A stretch of DNA of 64,000 nucleotides from Faecalibacterium duncaniae (GTDB lineage: Bacteria > Bacillota > Clostridia > Oscillospirales > Ruminococcaceae): the NCBI RefSeq assembly GCF_010509575.1, contig NZ_CP048437.1:2046001-2110000 (forward strand), in the 5' to 3' direction. The position numbers were made by a program, and so were the translations under genes. The notes below the pieces were generated by a model that saw nothing but the letters and a program-made list of their open reading frames with translations, ran no database searches and was not told the origin of the DNA. Shown here piece after piece: positions 51,188 through 59,886 of the stretch; the stretch's first letter is position 1, and each line of letters starts with the position of its first letter.

Positions 51188-52667
51188 ATGGTCCAGCAGA
51201 GCTGGACAAATCCGAACTTTTTTCCTCCGCCGAATCGGCGGTCAAAGTGTCCTCAAACCGGACGGTTTGGGTGCCATCCTTGTAGTTGAATGTGATCAGC
51301 ATCCTGTCATCGTACAGGAAAATGGCATTCACAAAAATTTCAATCAGCGCTTTCCGCTGCTTTTTCTGCGATATATCGAATTTTCTAAATTTCAGCAACC
51401 AGAACCGAATGAAATCTTCGTTGAAGCTGGGCTTTTTCAACTTTTCATCTGCAATTTTTTCAGTCAGCTCATCTTTCTGAATTTCCAGCGCTTCCAGACG
51501 CTCTTTCGTTGTCCGGGTGTACAAGCCGTCCTCGATTGCCTTCATCAGGTTGTCCAGCTTTTTGTTGACCTCTCGCAGTTGCTTTTCCAACAGCGGGATC
51601 GTTGTGTTTTCCTGATTCTGGACATCCATGACCAATTGAACGATCTTGTCGATCACCGCATCGTCCTGAATCAACTCCATAGTCTCCCGGACGACCAGAT
51701 CTTCCAGCCAGTCCTTCTGCACGGTCTTTTTGTTGCAGCCCTTGCGCCGTTTGACGTTGGCGCATTTATAATAATAGTAGGTGCGTCCGGTGGCACTAGT
51801 TCCGCTTTCGCCGAACATCAGCGCACCGCACTTGCCGCAGAACAGCTTGGTGGTCAGCAGATATTCCTCGTCTGCCTTGCCACAGGCAGGGGCACGCTTG
51901 TTCTTGTCCAGACGCTTCTGCACCCGATCAAACAGGTCTTTCGGAACAATAACCGGAATTGCATCTGGCACAACGATGTCCCGGAAAGACAATTCTCCAA
52001 TGTACCGGCGGTTCTTCAGCATGGTATTTACGCTGCTGTGGGTCATTTTTCCGCCCAGCATATTGCGGACACCCTTGTCGTTGAGGAAGTTTACGATCTC
52101 TACCATCTTATCGCCGTTGTCATACTGCTGAAAGGCTTCCAGTACCAACGGAGCGGTCAGCGGGTCAAGATGATAGAACTTGTCATCGTCGATTTTATAG
52201 CCGATGGTTCCCGTACCGCCAGTGCACTTTCCCTTCAAAGCATTCTCCGTCTGGCCACGAATCACCTTTTCGGACAGCTCTGCCGAATAGTATTCCGCCA
52301 TACCTTCCAGAAGGGTTTCCACCAGAATGCCCTGTGAACCCTCGGCAATGGGTTCCATAACGGAGATCAGGTGGACACCGTTCTTTTTCAGGATCATCTT
52401 GTAGTTTGCGCTATCAAAACGATTCCGGGCAAAGCGGTCAAATTTCCAGACGAGAACAACATCAAACAGCTTTTTGCCGCTGTCTTTGACCATCTGCTGG
52501 AACTCCGGACGATTGTCCGTTTTTGCCGAAAATGCACGGTCAATGTAGTGTTTGATGACCGTGATACCGTTCTTTTCCGCATAGGCCGTACACTCGCGAA
52601 TCTGGCCTTCGATGGATTCTTCGCGCTGATTGTCCGAGGAATAGCGGGCGTAGATTACGGCGGTCAT
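51186..52667 (-). CDS. Large serine recombinase
   Basis: A 493-residue site-specific recombinase. The N-terminal resolvase domain has YARYSSDNQ with the catalytic Ser and the Arg-rich FDRFARNRFDS helix; the recombinase domain (about 160-270) and a zinc ribbon (CGKCGALMF, CANVKRRKGC) follow, then a coiled coil (about 370-420). Proteins of this type integrate and excise phages and transposable elements. It faces the lactose locus, and marks the left end of the defence region. The att sites were not found. Confidence 0.9.
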   Translation of the reverse strand: MTAVIYARYSSDNQREESIEGQIRECTAYAEKNGITVIKHYIDRAFSAKTDNRPEFQQMVKDSGKKLFDVVLVWKFDRFARNRFDSANYKMILKKNGVHLISVMEPIAEGSQGILVETLLEGMAEYYSAELSEKVIRGQTENALKGKCTGGTGTIGYKIDDDKFYHLDPLTAPLVLEAFQQYDNGDKMVEIVNFLNDKGVRNMLGGKMTHSSVNTMLKNRRYIGELSFRDIVVPDAIPVIVPKDLFDRVQKRLDKNKRAPACGKADEEYLLTTKLFCGKCGALMFGESGTSATGRTYYYYKCANVKRRKGCNKKTVQKDWLEDLVVRETMELIQDDAVIDKIVQLVMDVQNQENTTIPLLEKQLREVNKKLDNLMKAIEDGLYTRTTKERLEALEIQKDELTEKIADEKLKKPSFNEDFIRFWLLKFRKFDISQKKQRKALIEIFVNAIFLYDDRMLITFNYKDGTQTVRFEDTLTADSAEEKSSDLSSSAGP

Positions 52668-52685
52668 AGGCTCACTTCCTTTTTC

Positions 52686-53225
52686 TTATCGAACAGACGG
52701 GTAGCTTTTTGCATACTTGTAGATCTGCCGTGCACAGTCAAGGCTCATTTTGCTGGAATCGTTGTGTTTGAGCCATGCATTCACATTGCCCGGATTCAGC
52801 TTCAAGTCTGTGTAGAGACGATAATTCGTCAATTTCTTTTTTTGCTGAAGTTCCAATACCCGGCGATGGATCAACTCTTTTGTGTCATTGTCTGCAAGGA
52901 CGGCATCCCGCACCGAACAATAGCTGCGCCAAACCTTCAAATAGCCTTCCGGCAATTCTGGTGATTGATTTTCCAGAAGCAGTCGCATTTGCGCCAGCGA
53001 ATAGCGATTGGAAAGCTGCTCATATTCTGCAGCAACAGCACTGTTTGCGGTATAGCGGAGCAGCAGTTCTACTTTATCAAAGGTCAGCGCATAGAGGAAC
53101 AGCGGTTCTTTCAGGCGGGGATTTTCATTTAGACAAGCTGCCAGCTTATGGACGCTTGCCGTCTGCACCCCAGAAAGCTCTGCCACATACTGCTTCAGGA
53201 AGCCCTCAAATGTCAGCTTTCGCAT
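52686..53225 (-). CDS. HTH protein paired with a nucleotidyltransferase
   Basis: A 179-residue protein. Its C-terminal part resembles a helix-turn-helix (LTNYRLYTDLKLNPGNVNAWL). The start ATG at 53225 overlaps the end of the next gene by 13 bases; the GTG at 53234 is an alternative. It could be the antitoxin or repressor of a nucleotidyltransferase toxin, by analogy with AbiE-type systems. Not recognised beyond that. Confidence 0.5.
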   Translation of the reverse strand: MRKLTFEGFLKQYVAELSGVQTASVHKLAACLNENPRLKEPLFLYALTFDKVELLLRYTANSAVAAEYEQLSNRYSLAQMRLLLENQSPELPEGYLKVWRSYCSVRDAVLADNDTKELIHRRVLELQQKKKLTNYRLYTDLKLNPGNVNAWLKHNDSSKMSLDCARQIYKYAKSYPSVR

Positions 53226-53752
53226 GGTCTCCACCTCTCCACATACTCCTGATAACGGATATAAAAGTCCCGATACCGCCAGTCGTTCAAGATGCTGGCT
53301 CTCAACTCATCTTCATCCGTTGCAAGGTGTTCCAGCAAATCCCAATCCAACGAATTCCGCACAGCCTCGCTCTCTACGTCTGCCTTGTCAGTGTCACGGA
53401 AAGAGCAGAGCTTTGCAATCACCAAATCTTCCAGACTGGGTGTGTAGAACTGCACCTTTGTACCACCAAAGGGCAATGGCTGAAGCCGATCTTGGAAATT
53501 GTATGGAAAATTGTCGATATAGGCTTCCACGTCGGTGTTGATGTCGTACTTGCCAAGCAAACTGTACAGTTCTTTCGGAACACTCAAGGCATCAATGTCA
53601 TGGGTGGCGCGGGTCAGCTTACCCATCAAAATGAATGCACTGCCGCCCACAATCACCATCTGATAGCGGTCGTTATTGTCGATCATCAGGTCTGCGTCTT
53701 CGTCCAGACGTTCCAGACGCTTGCGGAGGTCATCTAAGATCATCTTTCCCAT
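53213..53752 (-). CDS. Nucleotidyltransferase (DUF6036-like)
   Basis: A 179-residue protein with a minimal nucleotidyltransferase core: GGSAFILMGKLTRATHDIDAL, that is a Gly-Ser loop then the paired acidic D-x-D. Overlaps the HTH partner. Such pairs act as toxin-antitoxin systems of type IV (AbiEii, MenT) in other bacteria. The start at 53752 follows GAAAGG; the longer frame lacks a ribosome site. It lies directly after hsdR in the defence locus. Confidence 0.6.
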   Translation of the reverse strand: MGKMILDDLRKRLERLDEDADLMIDNNDRYQMVIVGGSAFILMGKLTRATHDIDALSVPKELYSLLGKYDINTDVEAYIDNFPYNFQDRLQPLPFGGTKVQFYTPSLEDLVIAKLCSFRDTDKADVESEAVRNSLDWDLLEHLATDEDELRASILNDWRYRDFYIRYQEYVERWRPCES

Positions 53753-53851
53753 AAAACAGCCTTTCTTATTTTCAATAATAGTATTTTCTAAAATCATTTT
53801 ACAGAAAAGGAATCCGATTGTCAAGCACAAATCAACGACATTTCATACAAT

Positions 53852-56800
53852 TCATACTACCATGTTGTCAGTCCACATCTCACACTGGCTAATGACCGTG
53901 CTGATTGCCGTATCATAATCTTCCGGTGGATACTTATATTTTTTCAGCAAGTGCTTCACCATCTTACGCATACTCGCACGGGCAGTTTCTTTTTTCTGCC
54001 AGTCTATCGTCCGATTTTTGCGCAGCATTTCCGTAAGTTCTCTGGTCAAGTCAATCAATTCATTATTTTGATAGAAGTCCTTTATGTTTTCCGGCTTTGT
54101 TAGAGCATCGTAAAAAGCCAGTTCTTCCTGCGTCAAGCCCAGCTTTTTACCATTGTTATACAGTTCTGTAATCTCCTGTGCCGTTTTCAGAAGTTCCTTG
54201 ATGACCTCCTCGTTTGTAATCAAGCCATTGTAGTAAGAGTTCATCAACTGTGTAATCTTTTCTGAAAACTTCTGAGACTGCACAACATTTGTCCGTTTAT
54301 ACAGTGAAACTTGCTCTGCCATAAGTTTTTTCAAAATTTCTACGGCAATGTTCTTTTCTTTCATTTTTGAAATTTCATCCAACACCGCCGGGTCAAACAG
54401 GCTGATATTTTCATCTGCCTTCTTACTGTCAAACAAACTGATAACACCTTGACTCTGGATACTTGCTTTCAGCAGTTCATTGATTTGAGCATTGATTTCT
54501 TTCAAAGAAAGTGTCTTGCCGCCACTCCCACCATAGGTGATCTTCACCACCGTAGAACGGACTGCTTCCATATAGGCCGCTTCATGTCGCTCCCGCTCCG
54601 TGGTCATGCTGGAACACAGCGAATGCAACTGTTTCAGCAACAGAGCTTCTCGCAGGAACAGATCTTTGCGCTTGGGTGCTTTTGCGTCCAGAACAAAGTT
54701 TACGCCGCCAGTGACCAGCTTTGCCATCATCAACGGAGAACCGCCAATAAATCCGCTGAAATCAAAGCCGTGCAACAAATCTTTGCACACCTGAAGCTTT
54801 TCCTGAAACTTTGGATAAGCAACTTTGGCAATGTCCATATCGCCATATCGGGACTGGTCACGCTTGGTATACTCCTTCATAGCGGCTTTGAGGGCAGACG
54901 CAATGCCAACGTAATCTACAATCAAGCCGCCCTCTTTGTCCTTAAACACGCGGTTGACACGCGCGATGGCCTGCATCAGATTGTATCCGTGCATTGGCTT
55001 GTAAACATACATCGTAGCCAGTGAAGGCACATCAAAACCTGTCAGCCACATATCCACAACAATGGCAATCTTCATCGGGTCATCGTTGTCTTTGAATTTC
55101 CGGGCAAGTTCTTCTTTGTGAGATTTTGTACCGATGATTTCTTTCCAATCCTCCGGGTCATTGTTGCCACCCGTCATAACTACGCCGATTTTTTCATTCC
55201 ATGTCGGGCGCAGCTCCAGAAGTTTTCGATAAATCTTCATCGCAATCGGGCGCGAATACGCCACGATCATCGCCTTGCCCGTCAAAAGATTAGCGCGGTA
55301 CTTTTCGTAATGGTTGACAATATCTTCGCACAGGGATTGAATGGTAGACTCTGCTCCCAACACACTTTCCATCTGCCCCAACATCTTTTTGCTTTTTTCA
55401 ATCGTTGCAGCGTCCGATTGCTGTTCCAGCGCATCGTAGGTCGCATCAATCAAGGCCAGCGTATTTTGGTCAAGGTGGAGTTTGATAACGCGGCTCTCAT
55501 AGTAAACCGGACGCGTTGCACCATCTTCCACCGCCTGTGTCATATCATAAATATCGATATAATCACCAAAAACTTCACGCGTATTTCTATCTTTTGCCGA
55601 AATAGGTGTTCCTGTAAAGCCTATGTAAGTTGCATTCGGCAGGGCATCATGAATGATACGGGCATTGCCAATGACCGTATGTGCTTCTTTTTCACCCTGT
55701 TCATTTTCTTTGATGACAATTTTTTCATCAAAACCATACTGTCCACGGTGGGCTTCATCCGCCATTACCACAATATTTCTCCGTTCGGACAGCGGCTTTT
55801 CGCCACGCTCAAACTTGAACATCGTGGTGAAGATAATGCCGTTTGCTTTTCGACCATCCAGCAGCTTGCTTAGATTTTCCTTGCTGGTTGCCTGTACAGG
55901 TGTCTGGCGCAAAAACGGCGCGCACCTGGCGAACTGCGTGTAGAGCTGATCGTCAAGGTCAATGCGGTCCGTCATCACAACGATGGTGGGGCTATCCAAA
56001 GCTTCTTGCAGTAAATGGGCGTAGAATACCATCGACAGCGATTTCCCGCTGCCCTGCGTATGCCAGAACACACCACCCTTGCCATCCGTTTTAGTGGCAA
56101 TCTTGGCCTTTTCGATAGCTTTTCGCACTGCAAAATACTGGTGGTATCCAGCCAAAATTTTAATCAGCTTCTGCCCATCGCCGGAAAACAGGATAAAATT
56201 TTTCAGAATATCTAGCAACCGGGCTTTCTGGAACATCCCCTCATAGAAGGTGTCAAACTGCGCATACGCCGTATTTTCGTAATCGCCATCCTTTGTTTTC
56301 CACTCCATAAAACGGTCAAGTCCAGAAGTGATTGTTCCCGCCTTATTGGTCGAAAGGTCGCTGATTACGCAGATTGCATTATAATAGAACATCGAAGGGA
56401 TGTCCTTCATGTAGTTCCGAATCTGGTTGTATGCGTTTTCTGCGCCCACTTCGTCCTTGGAAGGACTTTTCAGTTCCATCAAAACCAGCGGCAAGCCATT
56501 GATAAACAAAATAATATCCGGGCGGCGGTTGTTTCCATTTTCCACGAAGGTATACTGGTTTACCACATAGAAATCATTTTTGTCCGCATCTGCATAATCA
56601 ATCAGCTTTACTACCGAAGACCGTTCTTCACCCTTGACTGCGTATTTGACCGTGATACCGTTTTGCAGATAGTCCATAAAGACAATATTCTTCTGCAACA
56701 GGCTTCCCGCATCAAAATCATTCAGTTTCAGAATCGCTTCGTCAATCGCCATCACCGGGAGATTCCGGTTCAGCCGCACCAGACAATCCCGCAAAACATC

Positions 56801-56923
56801 GTCCAGCAGCGGGCGGCTGTAATCTGTTCGGTTCATATCAGGAGCATAAATGTGGGTGTAACCCATATTTTCAAATTGCTCTATGACCGCTTGTTCAAAG
56901 GCATCCTCGGTAAATGAAAGCAT
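53852..56923 (-). CDS. hsdR: Type I restriction endonuclease subunit R
   Basis: A 1023-residue subunit that translocates and cleaves DNA. The nuclease has the acidic-lysine motif LVLMELKSP, the helicase Walker A is HTQGSGKSL, then MADEAHRGQYG (motif II), GFTGTPIS (motif III), and later helicase motifs. Length is typical. It lies at the downstream end of the locus, after the TIR-like gene and about 5.2 kb from hsdM, rather than next to it. An AGGAATC precedes the ATG. Confidence 0.95.
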   Translation of the reverse strand: MLSFTEDAFEQAVIEQFENMGYTHIYAPDMNRTDYSRPLLDDVLRDCLVRLNRNLPVMAIDEAILKLNDFDAGSLLQKNIVFMDYLQNGITVKYAVKGEERSSVVKLIDYADADKNDFYVVNQYTFVENGNNRRPDIILFINGLPLVLMELKSPSKDEVGAENAYNQIRNYMKDIPSMFYYNAICVISDLSTNKAGTITSGLDRFMEWKTKDGDYENTAYAQFDTFYEGMFQKARLLDILKNFILFSGDGQKLIKILAGYHQYFAVRKAIEKAKIATKTDGKGGVFWHTQGSGKSLSMVFYAHLLQEALDSPTIVVMTDRIDLDDQLYTQFARCAPFLRQTPVQATSKENLSKLLDGRKANGIIFTTMFKFERGEKPLSERRNIVVMADEAHRGQYGFDEKIVIKENEQGEKEAHTVIGNARIIHDALPNATYIGFTGTPISAKDRNTREVFGDYIDIYDMTQAVEDGATRPVYYESRVIKLHLDQNTLALIDATYDALEQQSDAATIEKSKKMLGQMESVLGAESTIQSLCEDIVNHYEKYRANLLTGKAMIVAYSRPIAMKIYRKLLELRPTWNEKIGVVMTGGNNDPEDWKEIIGTKSHKEELARKFKDNDDPMKIAIVVDMWLTGFDVPSLATMYVYKPMHGYNLMQAIARVNRVFKDKEGGLIVDYVGIASALKAAMKEYTKRDQSRYGDMDIAKVAYPKFQEKLQVCKDLLHGFDFSGFIGGSPLMMAKLVTGGVNFVLDAKAPKRKDLFLREALLLKQLHSLCSSMTTERERHEAAYMEAVRSTVVKITYGGSGGKTLSLKEINAQINELLKASIQSQGVISLFDSKKADENISLFDPAVLDEISKMKEKNIAVEILKKLMAEQVSLYKRTNVVQSQKFSEKITQLMNSYYNGLITNEEVIKELLKTAQEITELYNNGKKLGLTQEELAFYDALTKPENIKDFYQNNELIDLTRELTEMLRKNRTIDWQKKETARASMRKMVKHLLKKYKYPPEDYDTAISTVISQCEMWTDNMVV

Positions 56924-56955
56924 GATGATTCCTCCACGGCATATGATAGTCCGAA

Positions 56956-57636
56956 TCAGAGATTTTCGATATCGATTGTATATCCATTTCGTTTTAATTC
57001 TTTTGCAAGGGATACTTTTCCCTCTTCAACATTATTGCTAAATGGAATATATATCAATCCATCAATATCTGATGGTCTTTCCATTTTATCTGCCTGCGAG
57101 AGCAGAATCGCAACTTTTGAGCGTCCTATCTTTGCCAACAACATTCCCAATTCCAGCACAACATTTTGCCGTGCACGGAATTTTTTATCATCTTCATGGT
57201 CTTTTGCGTAGCCAACATCATCTGGTGTGGCAAGAACAATACCAAAATTCGCTTGTCCCGTATACTCTTCTAGTTTCTCTATAATAGTTTGGCCTTTTGA
57301 TGCCAGCTGATCAATGATAAGCGGCTCCAAATCCCACCGTCGCAGCATCGCCTCTAACTGAGTTCTAGCATTATTATCGTGTCCGTATACAACAAATACT
57401 TTTTTATTAAGCGTTGGAGTTGCAATTTTTCCTGTCAATAGCTGATCAATTTCTACTGTATTTTTCCCTTGTGTATTAACCTTTCCACTATCCCAACAAT
57501 TGATAATGCAGCCGTTACCTACAGTTAAAACTGTTGCCTGGTTGTTTTTGTTTCTACCTTCACTCACAATAACTTGTCCATTCTGGCTAAGGATATTTTT
57601 CACTCGTTCTACTGTCATCACAAGGCTCGTACTCAT
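56956..57636 (-). CDS. TIR-like domain protein, putative defence effector
   Basis: A 226-residue protein. A short N-terminal domain (1-75) is followed by a TIR-like nucleotide-binding domain (COG4271, PF10137 type): KVFVVYGHDNNARTQLEAML, VLATPDDVGY, and RARQNVVLELGMLLA, whose Glu is the usual catalytic position of TIR-type NAD-cleaving enzymes. Members occur as effectors in anti-phage systems. AAAGGA precedes the ATG. It lies between the hsdS cassettes and hsdR on the same strand. Function as an NAD hydrolase is inference. Confidence 0.8.
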   Translation of the reverse strand: MSTSLVMTVERVKNILSQNGQVIVSEGRNKNNQATVLTVGNGCIINCWDSGKVNTQGKNTVEIDQLLTGKIATPTLNKKVFVVYGHDNNARTQLEAMLRRWDLEPLIIDQLASKGQTIIEKLEEYTGQANFGIVLATPDDVGYAKDHEDDKKFRARQNVVLELGMLLAKIGRSKVAILLSQADKMERPSDIDGLIYIPFSNNVEEGKVSLAKELKRNGYTIDIENL

Positions 57637-57679
57637 ATAGAAGCATCCTTTCTAATTATAAAGTAAGTTATTGATATCA

Positions 57680-57694
57680 TAAACGATAATTTAG
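57680..57694 (+). other. Recombination-site candidate A
   Basis: TAAACGATAATTTAG, plus orientation, at the outer end of the silent cassette. Its flank AGCAGC differs from the other end. Confidence 0.8.
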
Positions 57695-57711
57695 AGCAGC
57701 AAGCCGCCGCA

Positions 57712-58320
57712 TTGTTTTCAAGCCTCTATAATCGATCAAATACTGAGGTTAGATACACTGATTTAATACAAATACTCGGCGGTGGAACCCCCAAAACAGG
57801 CGAAACTGCGTATTGGAACGGTAATATTGCTTTCTTTACTCCAAAAGATGTTGGCACACCATATACATTTATCACAGAAAAGACTATTACAGAAGAGGGA
57901 CTTTCACATTGCAATAGCCGACTATATCCTGTGAATACAGTTTTCGTTACGGCAAGAGGTACTGTTGGAAAAGTTGGTCTGTCCGGAGTTCCGATGGCTA
58001 TGAATCAATCCTGTTATGCACTTGTCGGTAAGGAAACACATCAACTTCTTGTCTATTTTTACACCCTCAAAGCTGTTGATAGACTTAAGCATAAAGCAAG
58101 TGGAGCTGTATTTGATGCGATTACCACTAGAGATTTTGATTCAGAGCAAATCATGAAGCTATCTGATGATGATGCTAAAGCGTTTCTCTGTGTTGCAGAG
58201 CCAATGTTTCAGGAGATACTTAACAATAGCATCGAAAACTTGCGGCTTTCAACACTACGGGACTTCCTGTTGCCCAAGCTAATGTCTGGTGAGATTGACG
58301 TCTCTTCCGTTCAGCTCTAA
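57712..58320 (+). pseudogene. Silent hsdS 3'-half cassette
   Basis: Codes for the last 202 residues of HsdS (TRD2 with LRLSTLRDFLLPKLMSG at the end), but has no start codon in a suitable context and no ribosome binding site or promoter, and it points against the operon. It is a storage copy that can become expressed only after inversion. Confidence 0.88.
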
Positions 58321-58781
58321 GCTGCTAAATTATCGTTTACCTTTTGATTTATATTAATTTTCCTGTCAATGCAATCTAATACTGCTACAATTTTTCTTTG
58401 CTTCTCCAGTGGTGGGACTTCAACTTCAATTGAATAGATTTGGTAACGGTCTGTTGAAGGAATCGCCGAACCGCTATCCATTCCATTGATATCATACGTC
58501 AAAAATTTATAGTAAGCCCATTTCAAATCTATTCTATCCGTCAAAGGTTCTGCATAGAAAGCTGTATCTATTACAGAAAATGGACAATCCGAATAATGTA
58601 CCCCTCGATATGCGCCTTTTCTCCCCAAAATAAAAGAAGGGTGTTTGCATTGCGCTGGCAGGTGAGATGTTCCAATCTGGCCATTTGTTCCATACACAGG
58701 AACTTTTCCGTCTGTAGATTCTTTATCCTTTACTGGTTTTCCATATTCTAAGGTTATCAGTTCTCCCCAATTCAAGATCAT
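58317..58781 (-). CDS. hsdS: Alternative HsdS 5' half (TRD1, truncated)
   Basis: A 154-residue protein with its own ATG and AAGGAG ribosome site. It begins with a target-recognition domain different from that of the complete HsdS and ends in the linker KVNDNLAA and a stop within the end of the repeat. In the full gene the same position reads KINDNLEQQ and continues. So this is half an HsdS: inversion of the adjacent cassette would give an in-frame full-length protein of about 360 residues. A half subunit may also work by dimerising. It starts 8 bases after the recombinase gene. Confidence 0.85.
   Translation of the reverse strand: MILNWGELITLEYGKPVKDKESTDGKVPVYGTNGQIGTSHLPAQCKHPSFILGRKGAYRGVHYSDCPFSVIDTAFYAEPLTDRIDLKWAYYKFLTYDINGMDSGSAIPSTDRYQIYSIEVEVPPLEKQRKIVAVLDCIDRKININQKVNDNLAA
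58325..58339 (-). other. Recombination-site candidate B
   Basis: The same 15 bases in minus orientation, within the tail of the alternative 5' half of hsdS. Confidence 0.8.
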
Positions 58782-58789
58782 TCCACTCC

Positions 58790-59773
58790 TTATCCTATAT
58801 ATTTTCTGTGTGCCAACTTTACATTCTGCTGTTTCACCATTGCATAGTGCATAGTTGTGTCGATTTTCTGGTGTCCTAAAAGCTGCTGCACCTGTTCAAT
58901 CGGCATTCCTTTGTCAATTGCTGATGTTGCCAATGTCCGCCGGAACTTATGCGGATGCACTTTATTCAGTTTTAATCGCCGTCCCAATTCACGAAGCATT
59001 GTCTCCACACCGCCGATCATCAACCGCTCATGTGGCTCTTTCAGTGTCACAAAGAGTGCTGGATTGCTATCTGACCGTTCATCCAGATAATTTTGAAGGT
59101 GAATCTTCGTTCGTGCGTCAAAGTATACCAATCGCTCCTTGTTGCCCTTACCAAATACAACACATTCGCGCTCGTTGAAATTGATATCCTCCCGATTAAG
59201 TGTCACCAATTCCCCGACACGCATTCCAGAAGATGCCAGCAAATCAATAATCGCCAAATCTCGTACTGTTGAGCAGTTGTCACGCATCAGCTCCAATGCT
59301 TCATCCGTATACGTTTCCCTGATGATTTTGGCGGTTTTCACTTTGTGAATCCTACGAACAGGGCTTTTCACAATAAAATCTTCATCTTCCAGCCACGAGA
59401 AGAAACTGGAAAGAATACGCCGGATATTATCAATTGTAACTTTGCTTGACCGCCGCTGTGTTTGATAATCCGTCAGATACCTTCGCAAATCGTCCGTTGT
59501 AATTTGCTGCGGTGATTTTCCCACGCCATTCAGCATCGCTTCGATAGTTTTTGAATAATAGGTCAATGTTTTCTCGGAGCAACCCTCTATCCGTTTTGCC
59601 GTAATGAACGCTGCTGCCGAATCTTGTTCCTCAGCCTTTGGCTGTTCTTCACCCATTTCAATTATGACACCTTGAAATGACGCTTCCAGCACTGCTTTCA
59701 AATGCAGCAACTGTTCGTTATTGAGATACGGCAGCATTTTTCGCTGTATCTCGTTGATAATTTGATTTTTCAT
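58790..59773 (-). CDS. Tyrosine recombinase, putative hsdS invertase
   Basis: A 327-residue XerC/phage-integrase-type enzyme. An N-terminal SAM-like core-binding domain (about residues 50-140) precedes the catalytic domain with Arg in ASSGMRVGEL, HPHKFRRTLAT, the LLGHQKI motif, and the nucleophile Tyr in TTMHYAMV. AAGGAGATA lies before the ATG. It lies between the two hsdS cassettes and is the obvious enzyme to act at the four 15-base sites; this assignment is inference from location. Confidence 0.87.
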   Translation of the reverse strand: MKNQIINEIQRKMLPYLNNEQLLHLKAVLEASFQGVIIEMGEEQPKAEEQDSAAAFITAKRIEGCSEKTLTYYSKTIEAMLNGVGKSPQQITTDDLRRYLTDYQTQRRSSKVTIDNIRRILSSFFSWLEDEDFIVKSPVRRIHKVKTAKIIRETYTDEALELMRDNCSTVRDLAIIDLLASSGMRVGELVTLNREDINFNERECVVFGKGNKERLVYFDARTKIHLQNYLDERSDSNPALFVTLKEPHERLMIGGVETMLRELGRRLKLNKVHPHKFRRTLATSAIDKGMPIEQVQQLLGHQKIDTTMHYAMVKQQNVKLAHRKYIG

Positions 59774-59810
59774 CGCCGTATCTCCTTATTACGATTTCAG
59801 AGAACGACGG

Positions 59811-59845
59811 CAGTGGCAGTTTCTCCATAGAATCTCCCGCCACTG
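59811..59845 (-). promoter_or_regulatory. Stem-loop between hsdS and the recombinase gene
   Basis: CAGTGGC (59811-59817) pairs with GCCACTG (59839-59845). No T run follows. It may limit read-through into the recombinase gene. Confidence 0.45.
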
Positions 59846-59867
59846 GTGAGAGTTATTAAAAATCTGG

Positions 59868-59882
59868 TAAACGATAATTTAG
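59868..59882 (+). other. Recombination-site candidate C
   Basis: The same 15 bases in plus orientation, just after the end of the complete hsdS. Confidence 0.8.
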
Positions 59883-59886
59883 CAGC

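Larger units (their letters stand above)
57679..58341 (+). repeat. 663-bp inverted repeat, left copy (hsdS 3'-half cassette)
   Basis: Identical in encoded protein to the reverse complement of 59866-60528 and of equal length. It carries the second target-recognition domain of HsdS in plus orientation, opposite to the operon. Its ends carry copies of the 15-base site TAAACGATAATTTAG, at 57680-57694 (plus) and 58325-58339 (minus). Confidence 0.92.

Noticed and set aside
57655..57660. Perfect TATAAT before the TIR-like gene
   Set aside because: It lies only a few bases from the ribosome site, so a start at normal distance would fall on or beyond it, and no good -35 exists.
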